Source: Fibrobacter sp. (GTDB taxonomy: Bacteria > Fibrobacterota > Fibrobacteria > Fibrobacterales > Fibrobacteraceae). Taken from it: a DNA stretch of 46,767 nucleotides. A program made the translations under genes and the position numbers. The stretch lies in assembly GCA_024398845.1 (NCBI GenBank), contig JAKSIM010000020.1:1-46767 (forward strand), read 5' to 3'. The notes beneath the pieces are model-generated. The model was not told where the DNA came from. It ran no database searches and was given only the letters and a program-made list of their open reading frames with translations. Each line of letters starts with the position of its first letter. The first letter of the stretch is position 1. Shown here one piece after another: positions 14,406 to 23,020 of the stretch.

Positions 14406-15755
14406 TTAGCGGTGCTCGTTCGTCGTAGCCTCTAGCCCGCGAAAGAACTTGAGCGCATCAAAATCATTCTTCAAAAGTTGAATGGATTCACCAATCATGT
14501 AGAGGCTTCCCGTAATGAGGAGCGGCACACGAGTACATTTTGCCTCGGCCAGGGTATCGTCTAAATACTTGCGCGAAAGTTCTTCGGCACTCGAGACCTT
14601 CAGGCCCAAGCCTTCAAGTTCCGCCTGCAAATCCAAAAGTTCGCGGAATCTCGGGTACGGAGTTTTGGTAATGTGCCAGTGACTCACATGCGGAGCCATC
14701 AATTTGAGCATCTCGCCCACGTCCTTATCTTTGAGGGCACCAAACACGCAATGAAACTTTTGATTCGGGTAATACTTGTCCAGGGCTTCTACCAGACGGC
14801 GTACCGCATGGGAATTGTGGGCCCCATCGAGAATGGCGCATTCCACACCATTTGCATCGACAAGCTTTTGCATACGTCCTGCCCACGAGCGTTTTTTAAG
14901 CACCTGCAATGCAAGAGCATCGTTGTAGGCCACCGCGATATTTTTGAATTTTGCATCCGCGAGACCGTTCAAATAAATTTCCGCCGCTTTCAAAGAAAGG
15001 CTTGCATTCTCAATATAATGCTGTCCCAAATTCGGGAGCACAACGTCTTTCCGGATTTCTGGAACCACAACCCGCGTGTCCAAAGACGCCGCAAATTCCC
15101 GGCCCTCGCTTAACAGGCGCGCAGAAAGTCCTCCCAAAACAAAAGTCTTGCCATGAGCCGTTTCGCGACATTCACCAACCACACACATTTTTTCTTTTAA
15201 AATTGCACTTTCGGTAGGGCCCAAAACTTCGGTATGCTCAAGTCCAATGCTAGTCACCACAGCAATATCGCCCGACGCCACGGCGGTGCTATCGAGGCGC
15301 CCGCCCATACCCGCTTCAAGCACGGCGACATCTATTTTCTGTTCCGCGTAATACAGAAACGCAACCAGCGTAAGCACTTCAAAAAAAGTAGGTTCAATCA
15401 CGGCTTCGCCTTTAAGCGTTTGCGCCGCCGAGACCTTCTCTGCCGCAGCCTTGACCTGCAATAGCAAGCGATCCAAATCCGCTTCGCCAATCGGTTCGTC
15501 ATTCACGCGAATGCGTTCGCGAAGGTTCACCAAATGCGGGCTCGTGTAAAGCGCCGTCTTGAGGCCATGCGCCTGCAAAACTCCAGCCAAGTAAAAACTG
15601 GTGGAGCCTTTCCCGTTTGTTCCGACCACATGAATGGTCTTGAACTTCTTTTGGGGATTTCCAAGTGCTTCACAAAGTTTGCGGGTCGATGTTAGCCCAG
15701 GCACCATCCCGAACATCAATCGGGAATTCAGATATTCCATACCGGCGTTTTGCAT
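14406..15755 (-). CDS. folC: Folylpolyglutamate synthase / dihydrofolate synthase
   Basis: FolC adds glutamate to folates and, in many bacteria, also makes dihydrofolate. The sequence has VVGTNGKGSTS (ATP loop), YTSPHLVNLRERIRVN, VLEAGMGGRLDSTA, and SIGLEHTEVLG, all typical. ILDGAHNSHAVRRLVEAL begins the C-terminal glutamate-binding domain. I start at ATG 15755 (MQNAGMEYLNSRL), matching the usual distance to the EYL motif. ATG 15740 is possible. The open frame runs on to 16019 but there it overlaps the opposite-strand endonuclease gene. A TATATTTG motif ends five bases upstream of the chosen ATG, which implies a leaderless mRNA or the later start. Confidence 0.93.
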   Translation of the reverse strand: MQNAGMEYLNSRLMFGMVPGLTSTRKLCEALGNPQKKFKTIHVVGTNGKGSTSFYLAGVLQAHGLKTALYTSPHLVNLRERIRVNDEPIGEADLDRLLLQVKAAAEKVSAAQTLKGEAVIEPTFFEVLTLVAFLYYAEQKIDVAVLEAGMGGRLDSTAVASGDIAVVTSIGLEHTEVLGPTESAILKEKMCVVGECRETAHGKTFVLGGLSARLLSEGREFAASLDTRVVVPEIRKDVVLPNLGQHYIENASLSLKAAEIYLNGLADAKFKNIAVAYNDALALQVLKKRSWAGRMQKLVDANGVECAILDGAHNSHAVRRLVEALDKYYPNQKFHCVFGALKDKDVGEMLKLMAPHVSHWHITKTPYPRFRELLDLQAELEGLGLKVSSAEELSRKYLDDTLAEAKCTRVPLLITGSLYMIGESIQLLKNDFDALKFFRGLEATTNEHR

Positions 15756-15759
15756 GCGC

Positions 15760-15767
15760 CAAATATA
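15760..15767 (-). promoter_or_regulatory. TAnnTTTG promoter motif before folC
   Basis: The minus strand reads TATATTTG, four bases from the ATG at 15755. A transcript starting here would be leaderless for that ATG or have a ~15-base leader for the ATG at 15740. Confidence 0.5.
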
Positions 15768-15841
15768 GTTTTGTAATACCTCTATGGCCAAAAAACAGAT
15801 TATATTCTGAGTAGAGTAAACCCTCAATTGGTTATTTATAT

Positions 15842-16597
15842 ATGAAGTCTGCAAAGAAAACGCGGAGTTTTTCGGCATTGTTCGCGATTGCGGTCCTTGC
15901 CGCATTTTTCGCATACGCAAACGCCAAGGTGGACCCCGAAGCAAAACCCCAGCACTACAATTACCGCGGAGCAGGTCAGCAAATGAAGCGAATCTACTAC
16001 GGAGACCTTCAAGAAACACTTTATTGCGGTTGCAAGTACAGCGATAAAAAACATGTGGATTTTAGTTCCTGCGATTTCAAGCCTCGCGAAAACCCGAACC
16101 GCAAGAGTTTCAAGCGCGCCGAAAGCATTGAATGGGAACACATCGTAACCGCCCACAACATGGGGCACTTTTTGCCCTGCTGGCAGGAAGGCGGCCGCAA
16201 AAATTGCAGTGCGAACGATACGACTTTCAAAATCATGGAAGGCGACCTGCACAACCTCTACCCCGCCATCGGCGAAGTCAACGGCGACCGCAACAACTTT
16301 ATGTACAGTCAATGGACCAACAATCCGGAACCCATGTACGGAGGTTGCAAAACCATCGTCGACTTCAAGCTAAAAAAGGCACAGCCGCGCGCAGAAGCTC
16401 GCGGAATCATTGCGCGCGTGCACTTTTACATGGAACAGACTTACGGAATCAAACTGTCTTCGCAAGACCGCAAGCTCTTTGAAGCCTGGGACAAAATGTA
16501 CCCCGTCACCGAACGCGAATGTGAACGCGACCGTCGCATTTTTAAAGTACAGGGCGACCACAATCCGTTCGTATACGAAAAATGCGGGAGTCGTTAA
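15842..16597 (+). CDS. endA: Secreted endonuclease I family nuclease
   Basis: This 251-aa protein has a signal peptide (about 1-28, LFAIAVLAAFFAYANA) and the endonuclease I domain, which cuts double-stranded DNA without sequence preference in the periplasm or outside the cell. The signature residues are visible: SIEWEHIVTAHNMG with the catalytic His, and GDLHNLYPAIGEVNGDRNN with the metal-binding Asn/His. ARGIIARVHFYMEQTYGI follows. Eight cysteines suggest disulfide bonds. It is divergent from folC with a short gap, and convergent with pilT, whose terminator overlaps its last codons. Confidence 0.92.
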   Translation: MKSAKKTRSFSALFAIAVLAAFFAYANAKVDPEAKPQHYNYRGAGQQMKRIYYGDLQETLYCGCKYSDKKHVDFSSCDFKPRENPNRKSFKRAESIEWEHIVTAHNMGHFLPCWQEGGRKNCSANDTTFKIMEGDLHNLYPAIGEVNGDRNNFMYSQWTNNPEPMYGGCKTIVDFKLKKAQPRAEARGIIARVHFYMEQTYGIKLSSQDRKLFEAWDKMYPVTERECERDRRIFKVQGDHNPFVYEKCGSR

Positions 16598-16607
16598 ACG
16601 TCCCGCA
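16577..16607 (-). terminator. Rho-independent terminator of the ribE-pilT run
   Basis: On the minus strand TGCGGGA and TCCCGCA form a 7-bp stem, with TTTTTC immediately after it. It lies 28 bases beyond the pilT stop codon and overlaps the 3' end of the opposite endA gene. The plus strand has no T tract after the stem, so it acts leftward. Confidence 0.8.
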
Positions 16608-16634
16608 AAAATCTCGACGATATTCCGATAAGGA

Positions 16635-17735
16635 TTACATCCAGCCGCGGTCAGACGTACCAGAAATACCGCGAACCTTAAGATCGAAGTCATCCTTGTT
16701 GGTAGCGGCGTTCATAGCCGTTTCCAACGAAATCTGCTCGGTCCTGTAAAGTTCAAGCAAGGCCTGGTCAAAGGTCTGACTGTGATACTGCATATGGCCT
16801 TCGGCAATGGCATGTTCCACCATGTCGAGCTTATCCTTATCGCGGATATATTCCTTGATGGCAGCCGTATTCACAAGCACTTCTGCAGCAGGAACTCGGC
16901 CACTGCCATCGGTCTTTGGCAAAAGACGAAGTGAAATAATGCCGGCCAAAACTTCCGAGAGCAAAATACGGATTTCGTCGTGCTGGTGCGGCGGGTACAT
17001 CGAAAGCACACGCTGGATAGTTTCGGTAGCATTCGTCGTATGGATGGTCGCAAACACCATGTGGCCCGTATCAGCAGCCGTCAAAGCAATCTGCATCGTT
17101 TCGAGGTCACGAATTTCACCCACCAGAAGCACGTCCGGATCCTGACGCAAAGCGGCACGCAAAGCATTCGCGTACGAAAGCGTATCCACACCAATTTCAC
17201 GTTGGGAAACAATAGCCTTGTTATCTCTGTACAGGTATTCAATCGGGTCTTCTACGGTAATGATGTTCACCGATTCAGTCTGGTTGATATAATCCAACAT
17301 AGACGCAAGCGTCGTGGACTTACCCGAACCCGTCGTACCCGTCACAAGCACAAGACCACGACGGCTCTTGGCCAAGTCACGAATAACTTCGGGCAAATGC
17401 AATTCTTCAAAAGCCGGGATTTTCGCCTTAATATGACGAATCACCACAGCAATGGTACCACGCTGGCGGAACACGTTCACACGGAAACGCCCCATATCAC
17501 GGGCGCCTACAGCAAAGTCGCATTCCTTGAATTCTTCAAAACGATTCTTTTGGTCACGGTTCATGATATCATCCAAGAAGGAATCCATCATTGCCGGGTC
17601 AACACGCGTATCAAAAATTTTAGTCAGTTCACCATTAATTCGATAAATGGGAGGAACACCAGTACGAATGTGCAAGTCAGACGCTTTGTTATCGACCATT
17701 GCACGGAGCAGTTGCTCAATTCTCAATTCAGCCAT
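16635..17735 (-). CDS. pilT: Type IV pilus retraction ATPase PilT
   Basis: PilT is the hexameric cytoplasmic ATPase that disassembles type IV pili and drives twitching. The sequence shows Walker A GTTGSGKST (133-141), an Asp box (VNIITVEDPIEYLY), Walker B LLVGEIRD (203-210) and the His box HMVFATIHTTNATETIQR (about 225-242). AGIISLRLLPK, typical of PilT over PilB, follows. Length (366 aa) is normal. ATG 17735 is chosen because GGAGGAGAAAATA precedes it. The gene overlaps the stop of the TPR-repeat gene by eight bases. No pilin or PilB gene lies in the window. Confidence 0.95.
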   Translation of the reverse strand: MAELRIEQLLRAMVDNKASDLHIRTGVPPIYRINGELTKIFDTRVDPAMMDSFLDDIMNRDQKNRFEEFKECDFAVGARDMGRFRVNVFRQRGTIAVVIRHIKAKIPAFEELHLPEVIRDLAKSRRGLVLVTGTTGSGKSTTLASMLDYINQTESVNIITVEDPIEYLYRDNKAIVSQREIGVDTLSYANALRAALRQDPDVLLVGEIRDLETMQIALTAADTGHMVFATIHTTNATETIQRVLSMYPPHQHDEIRILLSEVLAGIISLRLLPKTDGSGRVPAAEVLVNTAAIKEYIRDKDKLDMVEHAIAEGHMQYHSQTFDQALLELYRTEQISLETAMNAATNKDDFDLKVRGISGTSDRGWM

Positions 17736-20298
17736 TATTTTCTCCTCCGGTCTTTTCACGGTAGACCTTCTCAATTTCTACCATGCGGTTAGCAATGTCC
17801 ATATTATCGGGTTCCTTACGAGCCAAATCTTCGTAGATGTCCAAAGCCTTACCGTAAAGGCCCTGTTCAAAATAGATTTCAGCCAGAGTTCTGGTATTCA
17901 AGCTTTCGTCCAAATCCGCGGCGCCACGTTCTAACGGAGCAGACGGATTCTTGATAAGGCCGCTAGAAACCTCGTCATCGGAATCGCCCGACATCAAAAA
18001 GTCTACGCCCTTGTTGCTAGATTCTTCCGTTTCCGGCAAAGAATCGTCATTCATATTGAACAGGCCCTTGAACGCACCGTCAATTTCCTTTTCGAGGGAT
18101 TCTTCAACAACGGCAGGCGCATCAGCCGGCTTGAGATCTTCAGCCTTTTCACTACTTTCGCTATCGTCTCCGAATAAACTATTAAAGGACTTATCGATAT
18201 CAGCTTCCAAGGAAACTCTATCAGATTTAGCCTCTTCAATAGCAGCACCCGTATCTTCTTGCGAAGGAGCTGGTTCTGCAGCAACAGCGGGTTCAATCTT
18301 TGTTTCCGGCAAATCCAAATCATCATCGGTACCAAAGATATTTGCAAAAGCGCCACCCATTTCCTTAGCCAGGTCATCGGATTTTTCGTCATTCGCTTCG
18401 ACAGAAGGTAGCGACAATTCATCTTCTGCAGACGAAACCTGCTCTGCAAGAGATGCGACAGGAGCTTCTTCGGCAACCGGAGTTTCTACGCTACCCTGCG
18501 GTTTTTCTTCAGGAAGCGAGTCTTCGCCAAACAAGGAATCAAAGGCACTGTCAACACTGAAAGGTTTTTCTTCGGCAGGTGCTTCGGCAGGAGCCGCTGC
18601 CGGAGCGTCAACGGTCATATCGTCAAACACAGAGGAATTGCCTTCAATAGCGGGAGCAGCGAAATTATCTTCGGCAGATTTTTCGAAAACACCGCCTTCG
18701 GCAGGCATTTCAAGATCGTCGGCAAGGGCGGACTTGTCAAATACCAATTCGTCAGCGGACTTGTCAAACGCACTTTCTTCAGCGGACTTTTCGAATGCGC
18801 CGCCTTCGGCAGGCATTTCAAGATCGTCGGCAAGAGTGGACTTGTCAAATACCGATTCGTCAGAGGACTTTTCAAAAATACTTGAAGATTCAGACTTTTC
18901 GAACAAAGAAGAACCGGAATCGGAATCACCAGCCAGCGAACCAGAATCCAGGTCGCTTGACTTTTCGAACAAACTACCAGAATCAGATTCCTGAGGCATG
19001 TCTAACGACAAATCATCGCCAGCAAGTGGAGCGGCTGTCTGCGGTTTTTCTTCGGGAAGTTCGTCTTCGCCAAAAATAGAGGTAAATGCGCTATCAACGC
19101 TCTGTGGCTGATCTTCGTCAAGCTTGGTACTTTCAGCCGGTTTTGCCGTATTCTGCGGTTTTTCTTCGGGAAGTTCATCTTCGCCAAAGATAGAGGCAAA
19201 CGCACTATCAACACTCTGCGGTTGGTCATCAAGTTTGTCACTTTCAGCCGGCTTCGCCGTATTCTGCGGTTTTTCTTCGGGAAGTTCGTCTTCGCCAAAG
19301 ATAGAGGTAAACGCGCTATCAACGCTCTGCGGTTGATCGTCGTCAACAGCCTTATTACTACCAAACGAACTTTGTACGGAACCAAGTCCAGCTGGCTCTG
19401 CCGGTTCATCCATCTGCGACGAGAACGATTGGCCAAACGGAGACGACGGAGTCTCGGGTTCGAGGTCATCGTCAACACCAAACATACTGGAGAGAGCGGA
19501 GCTCACGTCATCGCCAGAAACCTTGTCTTCTTCCGGGAACACTTCAGGTGCAGAAGGTTCGTCATCGGCCATTTCGGCCATAGCTGAATCCAAGGAAGCC
19601 TGCAAGGAATCCATAGCAGCTTCATCCACAGAATCCACGTTCGGCATCAACGCAGACAAGGCTGCAAACGGATCATCATCCTGAGCAGCGGTTTCTACAG
19701 CCATTTCAACAGCCTGGTTCACGGAATCATCCATGGAACTCACATTACTGAAAGGAGCAACCTCGGCCGCAGGTGCAGCGTCGCTTGCTTCGTCCGGACT
19801 AGCGGTGTCGGAATCAGGCATACTAAGATCATCGGGCATAGCGAAGTCATCGTCACCCATAGCGGCCATACCAGCGGCAGCTGTAGCAGCAGCGGCATCG
19901 TCAGTCACGTTTTCGTATTCTTCCTTCCAGAAGGGATCAAGCGGGTCCATATCGTGAACACGACGGTAGCACTTGTTGCGATCGTTTTCTCGGCCAAGCT
20001 TATCGTAGGCGTCGCCCATACGCTTTTGAGCAGACAGGCAGAACGGATCGCTCTTTAAGATTATTTCGCACTGAGCGACACAACCTTCAAAATCTTCCTT
20101 TTGGAACAAGAGCATAGAACGAACTAGCATTGCCGGAACATCATTCGGATAAAGCGTCAATCCGCCATCCACACGCTGTAACGCCGTGTCGAGATCTCCA
20201 GATTCACGTTCCAAATCGGCAAGCCAGGCAAACGCCTGAGAATTAGCCTTCTTTTTACCGATTGTTTTTTTCAAGGATTCCAACAATGTAGCAGCCAT
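17728..20298 (-). CDS. TPR protein with long acidic repeat region
   Basis: This 856-aa cytoplasmic protein has TPR helices at its N-terminus (about 18-130) and one or two TPR units at its C-terminus (ADLDESLNTRTLAEIYFEQGLYGKALDIYEDLARKEPDN). The 650 residues between are acidic, disordered and repetitive. The motif (S/A)FxS(I/L)FGxDxLPE occurs about eight times, three of them in near-identical tandem units of 37-38 codons (about 19030-19345). The motif (V/I/L/A)F(D/E)KS occurs about eight times in the next part. No catalytic domain is visible. It overlaps pilT and follows a Trm112-like gene with no gap. A multivalent scaffold is the natural reading, but that is inference. Confidence 0.8.
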   Translation of the reverse strand: MAATLLESLKKTIGKKKANSQAFAWLADLERESGDLDTALQRVDGGLTLYPNDVPAMLVRSMLLFQKEDFEGCVAQCEIILKSDPFCLSAQKRMGDAYDKLGRENDRNKCYRRVHDMDPLDPFWKEEYENVTDDAAAATAAAGMAAMGDDDFAMPDDLSMPDSDTASPDEASDAAPAAEVAPFSNVSSMDDSVNQAVEMAVETAAQDDDPFAALSALMPNVDSVDEAAMDSLQASLDSAMAEMADDEPSAPEVFPEEDKVSGDDVSSALSSMFGVDDDLEPETPSSPFGQSFSSQMDEPAEPAGLGSVQSSFGSNKAVDDDQPQSVDSAFTSIFGEDELPEEKPQNTAKPAESDKLDDQPQSVDSAFASIFGEDELPEEKPQNTAKPAESTKLDEDQPQSVDSAFTSIFGEDELPEEKPQTAAPLAGDDLSLDMPQESDSGSLFEKSSDLDSGSLAGDSDSGSSLFEKSESSSIFEKSSDESVFDKSTLADDLEMPAEGGAFEKSAEESAFDKSADELVFDKSALADDLEMPAEGGVFEKSAEDNFAAPAIEGNSSVFDDMTVDAPAAAPAEAPAEEKPFSVDSAFDSLFGEDSLPEEKPQGSVETPVAEEAPVASLAEQVSSAEDELSLPSVEANDEKSDDLAKEMGGAFANIFGTDDDLDLPETKIEPAVAAEPAPSQEDTGAAIEEAKSDRVSLEADIDKSFNSLFGDDSESSEKAEDLKPADAPAVVEESLEKEIDGAFKGLFNMNDDSLPETEESSNKGVDFLMSGDSDDEVSSGLIKNPSAPLERGAADLDESLNTRTLAEIYFEQGLYGKALDIYEDLARKEPDNMDIANRMVEIEKVYREKTGGENNG
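18694..19345. repeat. Internal coding repeats of the TPR protein
   Basis: Three units of 114 and 111 bases recur (CTATCAAC anchors at 19091, 19205 and 19316). Each encodes QPQSVDSAF-SIFGEDELPE and KPQ. A second repeat of 108-base offset (18694 and 18802) encodes DDLEMPAEGG. Spacings are whole codons. Confidence 0.85.
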
Positions 20299-20556
20299 TT
20301 ATGCCCCCACAGGTAAAGAAATTGCTTCGTCAGCCAAAAGTACAGGAATGCCCTCGCGAATCGGATAGGCACGACTACCGTCTTCCGTCACCAGAGCTTC
20401 TTTCATTGTTTCCGAAATTTTTTCGCCAGCCACGTTTTTAAGCGTACCAGCGGATATAGCATTATTGATAGACGCAAGGCATGCGTCATCGGCCAACTTC
20501 AATGCCCCACGAGTTTCGGGGCAGCACAAAATTTTCAAAAGATTAGTATCGAACAT
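20299..20556 (-). CDS. Trm112-like (UPF0434) small protein
   Basis: This 85-aa protein starts FDTNLLKILCCPETRGAL and ends in EGIPVLLADEA, matching the Trm112/YcaR family of small zinc-ribbon-like proteins. In eukaryotes Trm112 activates methyltransferases. Bacterial members have no fixed role. One Cys pair (CC) is present, while the second pair of a full zinc ribbon is replaced, so zinc binding is doubtful. I start at ATG 20556, with AAAGG upstream. The frame opens slightly earlier at 20577. Its stop codon touches the start of the TPR gene (TAAATG). Confidence 0.8.
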   Translation of the reverse strand: MFDTNLLKILCCPETRGALKLADDACLASINNAISAGTLKNVAGEKISETMKEALVTEDGSRAYPIREGIPVLLADEAISLPVGA

Positions 20557-20654
20557 AAGACCTTTATAATCAACCACTTAGGATGATGCAGGACCACCCT
20601 ATTTACAAGTAAAAATAATATCATTTTAAGGAAAGGGTAAAGTCCCCAATCCAA

Positions 20655-22268
20655 TTAATGCAGATATTTAAGGTCTACGAGGGCAAAATTGCCATTTTTG
20701 CCGTTACCAATGAGCAAAAACACCTTTAATTTGAGTTTTTGGAGCCATTCTAGGTCAAAAGGTTCCCTGTACCCCGAGAAATTCGAGACGACCAGCAATT
20801 CACGGCAACCAGTACGGTTGCAAATGGATTCCATGTCCGAGATGGGACCCAAAAGATGTTTGCGGTTCTCTTCACTGACGGCGTCAGATTCGCCGCTCAC
20901 ACAACCGAGGATTTCAATTCCGGGAATCACATTGTAGCTGTCGAACCAGTTGCTAAGGGAATCTTCTTTACCGCCAAGCAAAATGGAACGGTGACGTTTT
21001 TTTGCAAAAATGCGGTAGAAATAGTTTATCCAAAATGCAACACGACGCCAAGCCAATAGGGCAAACGGAATAAGGGCACTCGTTACGCAAACCCAGCCTA
21101 CAAAAAAATCGCTATACGGAAGTTCGCCATTCACAGGATGCAACGTCACAAAACGATACCCCATATAGGCTCCCGTCGCCGCCATGTTCAGAGGAATCAA
21201 ATAACGAATAAACCGTTCGCCATTAAGACTTCCGCTAGCGTATTCGCCACGGAATGTCAAAAAGACAACGTTTACCAAAGCGACAATCCCGACAAGCCAC
21301 CAGTCCTTGTATTCACCAATGTTTGTCACAGAGAATTTATCACCCAAAATAGTGAAAGCCCACAAGGCCACCACGCCCAGGTCAAGGAATATCTTCCAGA
21401 ACTTTGGAATCAGGCGCGAGAACACGCCCACAAAGGCTGCAAACAAGATACCAAACGACACAAGGAAATTCGGTACAAAGTAAAGCTTTTTGTGTTTACG
21501 CACAAAAATGAGCATTGCCTGGTAAAAATCGATATACGACTTTACGCGGCGCGTACGGCTACTCTGGCCACGAAAATGCAAAATATTCGTGACCGGAGTG
21601 TAATAGTTCTTAAGGCCAATCGCCTTGGTACGGAAGCAAAGATCCAAGTCCTCGCCGTACATAAAGAAGTCTTCGTCAAAGCCATTCAACTGTTCGTACA
21701 CGTCTCGACGGATGCAAAAGAACGATCCACTAATGGCGTCGACCTCAATCATCTCGTCGGGGTCAGCAAACGTCATGTTGTACGAGGCGAGAGTTTTATT
21801 CTTGGGGAACAAAGCCGCAAGGCCAATCGTTTTAGAAACTGCAGAAACAATCGTCGGGAACGATCGACGGCATGCCCACTGAATGGAGCCATCTTCATTC
21901 AAAATGCGACATCCCACGGTACCCGCCTCGGGATGTTCCTGCATAAACTTAAGCATCTCGCGGAACGAATCCCTCGAAATGATGGTATCGGGATTGATAA
22001 AGAACAAATACGGCTTTGTAGCAGACTTTTCGGCTAAGTTGCAGCCCTTTCCAAATCCGAGATTTTCCATGGAATCAATCCACTTGACCTCAGGGAAAAA
22101 ATCCTTGATTTCGGGAAGAATCGGTTCCTTGGAGCCGTTGTCCAAAACAATAATTTGCGAGTCAATTCCTTCGCAAGCATCGCGCACAGACTTGAGGCAC
22201 GCCGGAATAAAGTCGCAAGAATTGTAAGCGACAATGACGATGGAGCAAGAAAGTTCTGCAGATGACAT
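20655..22268 (-). CDS. Family 2 glycosyltransferase fused to membrane and CoA-binding-like domains
   Basis: The N-terminal ~270 residues are a GT-A glycosyltransferase of the rhamnosyltransferase/WcaA type: VAYNS (13-17), DNGS (43-46), the NPDT metal-site motif, AISGSFFCIRRDVYEQLNGFDE and EDLDLCFR. About five transmembrane helices follow (about 275-430). The last ~110 residues (RSILLGGKEDSLSNWFDSYN to VFLLIGNG) resemble the nucleotide/CoA-binding-like domain of polyprenyl glycosylphosphotransferases, but the catalytic transferase part of those enzymes is missing. It probably adds a sugar to a lipid-linked or surface glycan at the inner membrane. Its start overlaps the stop of the DPM1-like gene by one base. 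Confidence 0.8.
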   Translation of the reverse strand: MSSAELSCSIVIVAYNSCDFIPACLKSVRDACEGIDSQIIVLDNGSKEPILPEIKDFFPEVKWIDSMENLGFGKGCNLAEKSATKPYLFFINPDTIISRDSFREMLKFMQEHPEAGTVGCRILNEDGSIQWACRRSFPTIVSAVSKTIGLAALFPKNKTLASYNMTFADPDEMIEVDAISGSFFCIRRDVYEQLNGFDEDFFMYGEDLDLCFRTKAIGLKNYYTPVTNILHFRGQSSRTRRVKSYIDFYQAMLIFVRKHKKLYFVPNFLVSFGILFAAFVGVFSRLIPKFWKIFLDLGVVALWAFTILGDKFSVTNIGEYKDWWLVGIVALVNVVFLTFRGEYASGSLNGERFIRYLIPLNMAATGAYMGYRFVTLHPVNGELPYSDFFVGWVCVTSALIPFALLAWRRVAFWINYFYRIFAKKRHRSILLGGKEDSLSNWFDSYNVIPGIEILGCVSGESDAVSEENRKHLLGPISDMESICNRTGCRELLVVSNFSGYREPFDLEWLQKLKLKVFLLIGNGKNGNFALVDLKYLH

Positions 22269-22981
22269 TAGGCCAGGCCCAAGCGGAGTTTAAGAACCAG
22301 GAAGAAAGCTTCAGAAATAATACCGCCGCTCATCTTGGAAGTTCCGCGCGTACGATCCGTAAAGACTATGGGAATTTCCTTGACACGAAGGCCCTTCTTC
22401 CAAATCTTAAATGTTGTTTCAATCTGGAAGCAGTAACCATCGCTCTTCATCTTGTCGAGGTTCAACGCCTGCAAGGCCTCGCGGCGGAAGCACTTGAAAC
22501 CACCCGTAGCATCGCTAATCGGGAGGGCAGTCACCATGCGGGTGTAGACGTTCGCCCCGTAGCTCAAAATGAGTCGACGTAAATCCCAGTTGACCACGCT
22601 AATGCGGTTTTCCAAGTAACGGCTACCAAGCACCAAGTCCGATTCCTCGGCGGCTTCCAAAAAGCGATTCAAATCCTTTGGAGAGTGGCTAAAGTCGGCA
22701 TCCATTTCGAACACGCGTTCGTAATCTCGTTCCAGGGCCCACTTGAAGCCCGTCACGTAAGCAGAACCAAGACCCATTTTTCCTTTGCGACGAATCAGGT
22801 GTACTCGCGGGTTCTTGTCGGCCTCGGCTTGAACCATGTCGCCCGTTCCATCGGGAGAACCATCATCAACCACGAGAACTTCAAGACACTCGTTCTGTTC
22901 CAAAATCGCCGACATAATGAGAAGGATATTCTCTTTCTCGTTATAAGTCGGAACAATTACTAAGCTCTTAGGGAATGCCAT
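22268..22981 (-). CDS. Polyprenyl-phosphate mannose synthase-like glycosyltransferase (DPM1 type)
   Basis: This 237-aa protein closely follows the DPM1 pattern: PTYNE (11-15), VVDDGSPDGT (37-46), KMGLGSAYVTGFKWAL, MDADFSHSP (93-101), GGFKCFRREAL and GYCFQIE. RTRGTSKMSGGI completes the pattern. Such enzymes move mannose (or glucose) from the nucleotide sugar to polyprenyl phosphate, making the donor for membrane glycosyltransferases that face the periplasm. No transmembrane helix is present, as in soluble DPM1. The neighbouring DUF2723 protein could be the user of its product. Confidence 0.85.
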   Translation of the reverse strand: MAFPKSLVIVPTYNEKENILLIMSAILEQNECLEVLVVDDGSPDGTGDMVQAEADKNPRVHLIRRKGKMGLGSAYVTGFKWALERDYERVFEMDADFSHSPKDLNRFLEAAEESDLVLGSRYLENRISVVNWDLRRLILSYGANVYTRMVTALPISDATGGFKCFRREALQALNLDKMKSDGYCFQIETTFKIWKKGLRVKEIPIVFTDRTRGTSKMSGGIISEAFFLVLKLRLGLA

Positions 22982-23020
22982 TGCACTACTCCAAATAATA
23001 TCACTCTTTTAATCTACAAA

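Noticed and set aside
15756..16019. N-terminal extension of folC
   Set aside because: The open frame runs over the opposite-strand endonuclease gene and its signal peptide. The family start is near 15755 or 15740.
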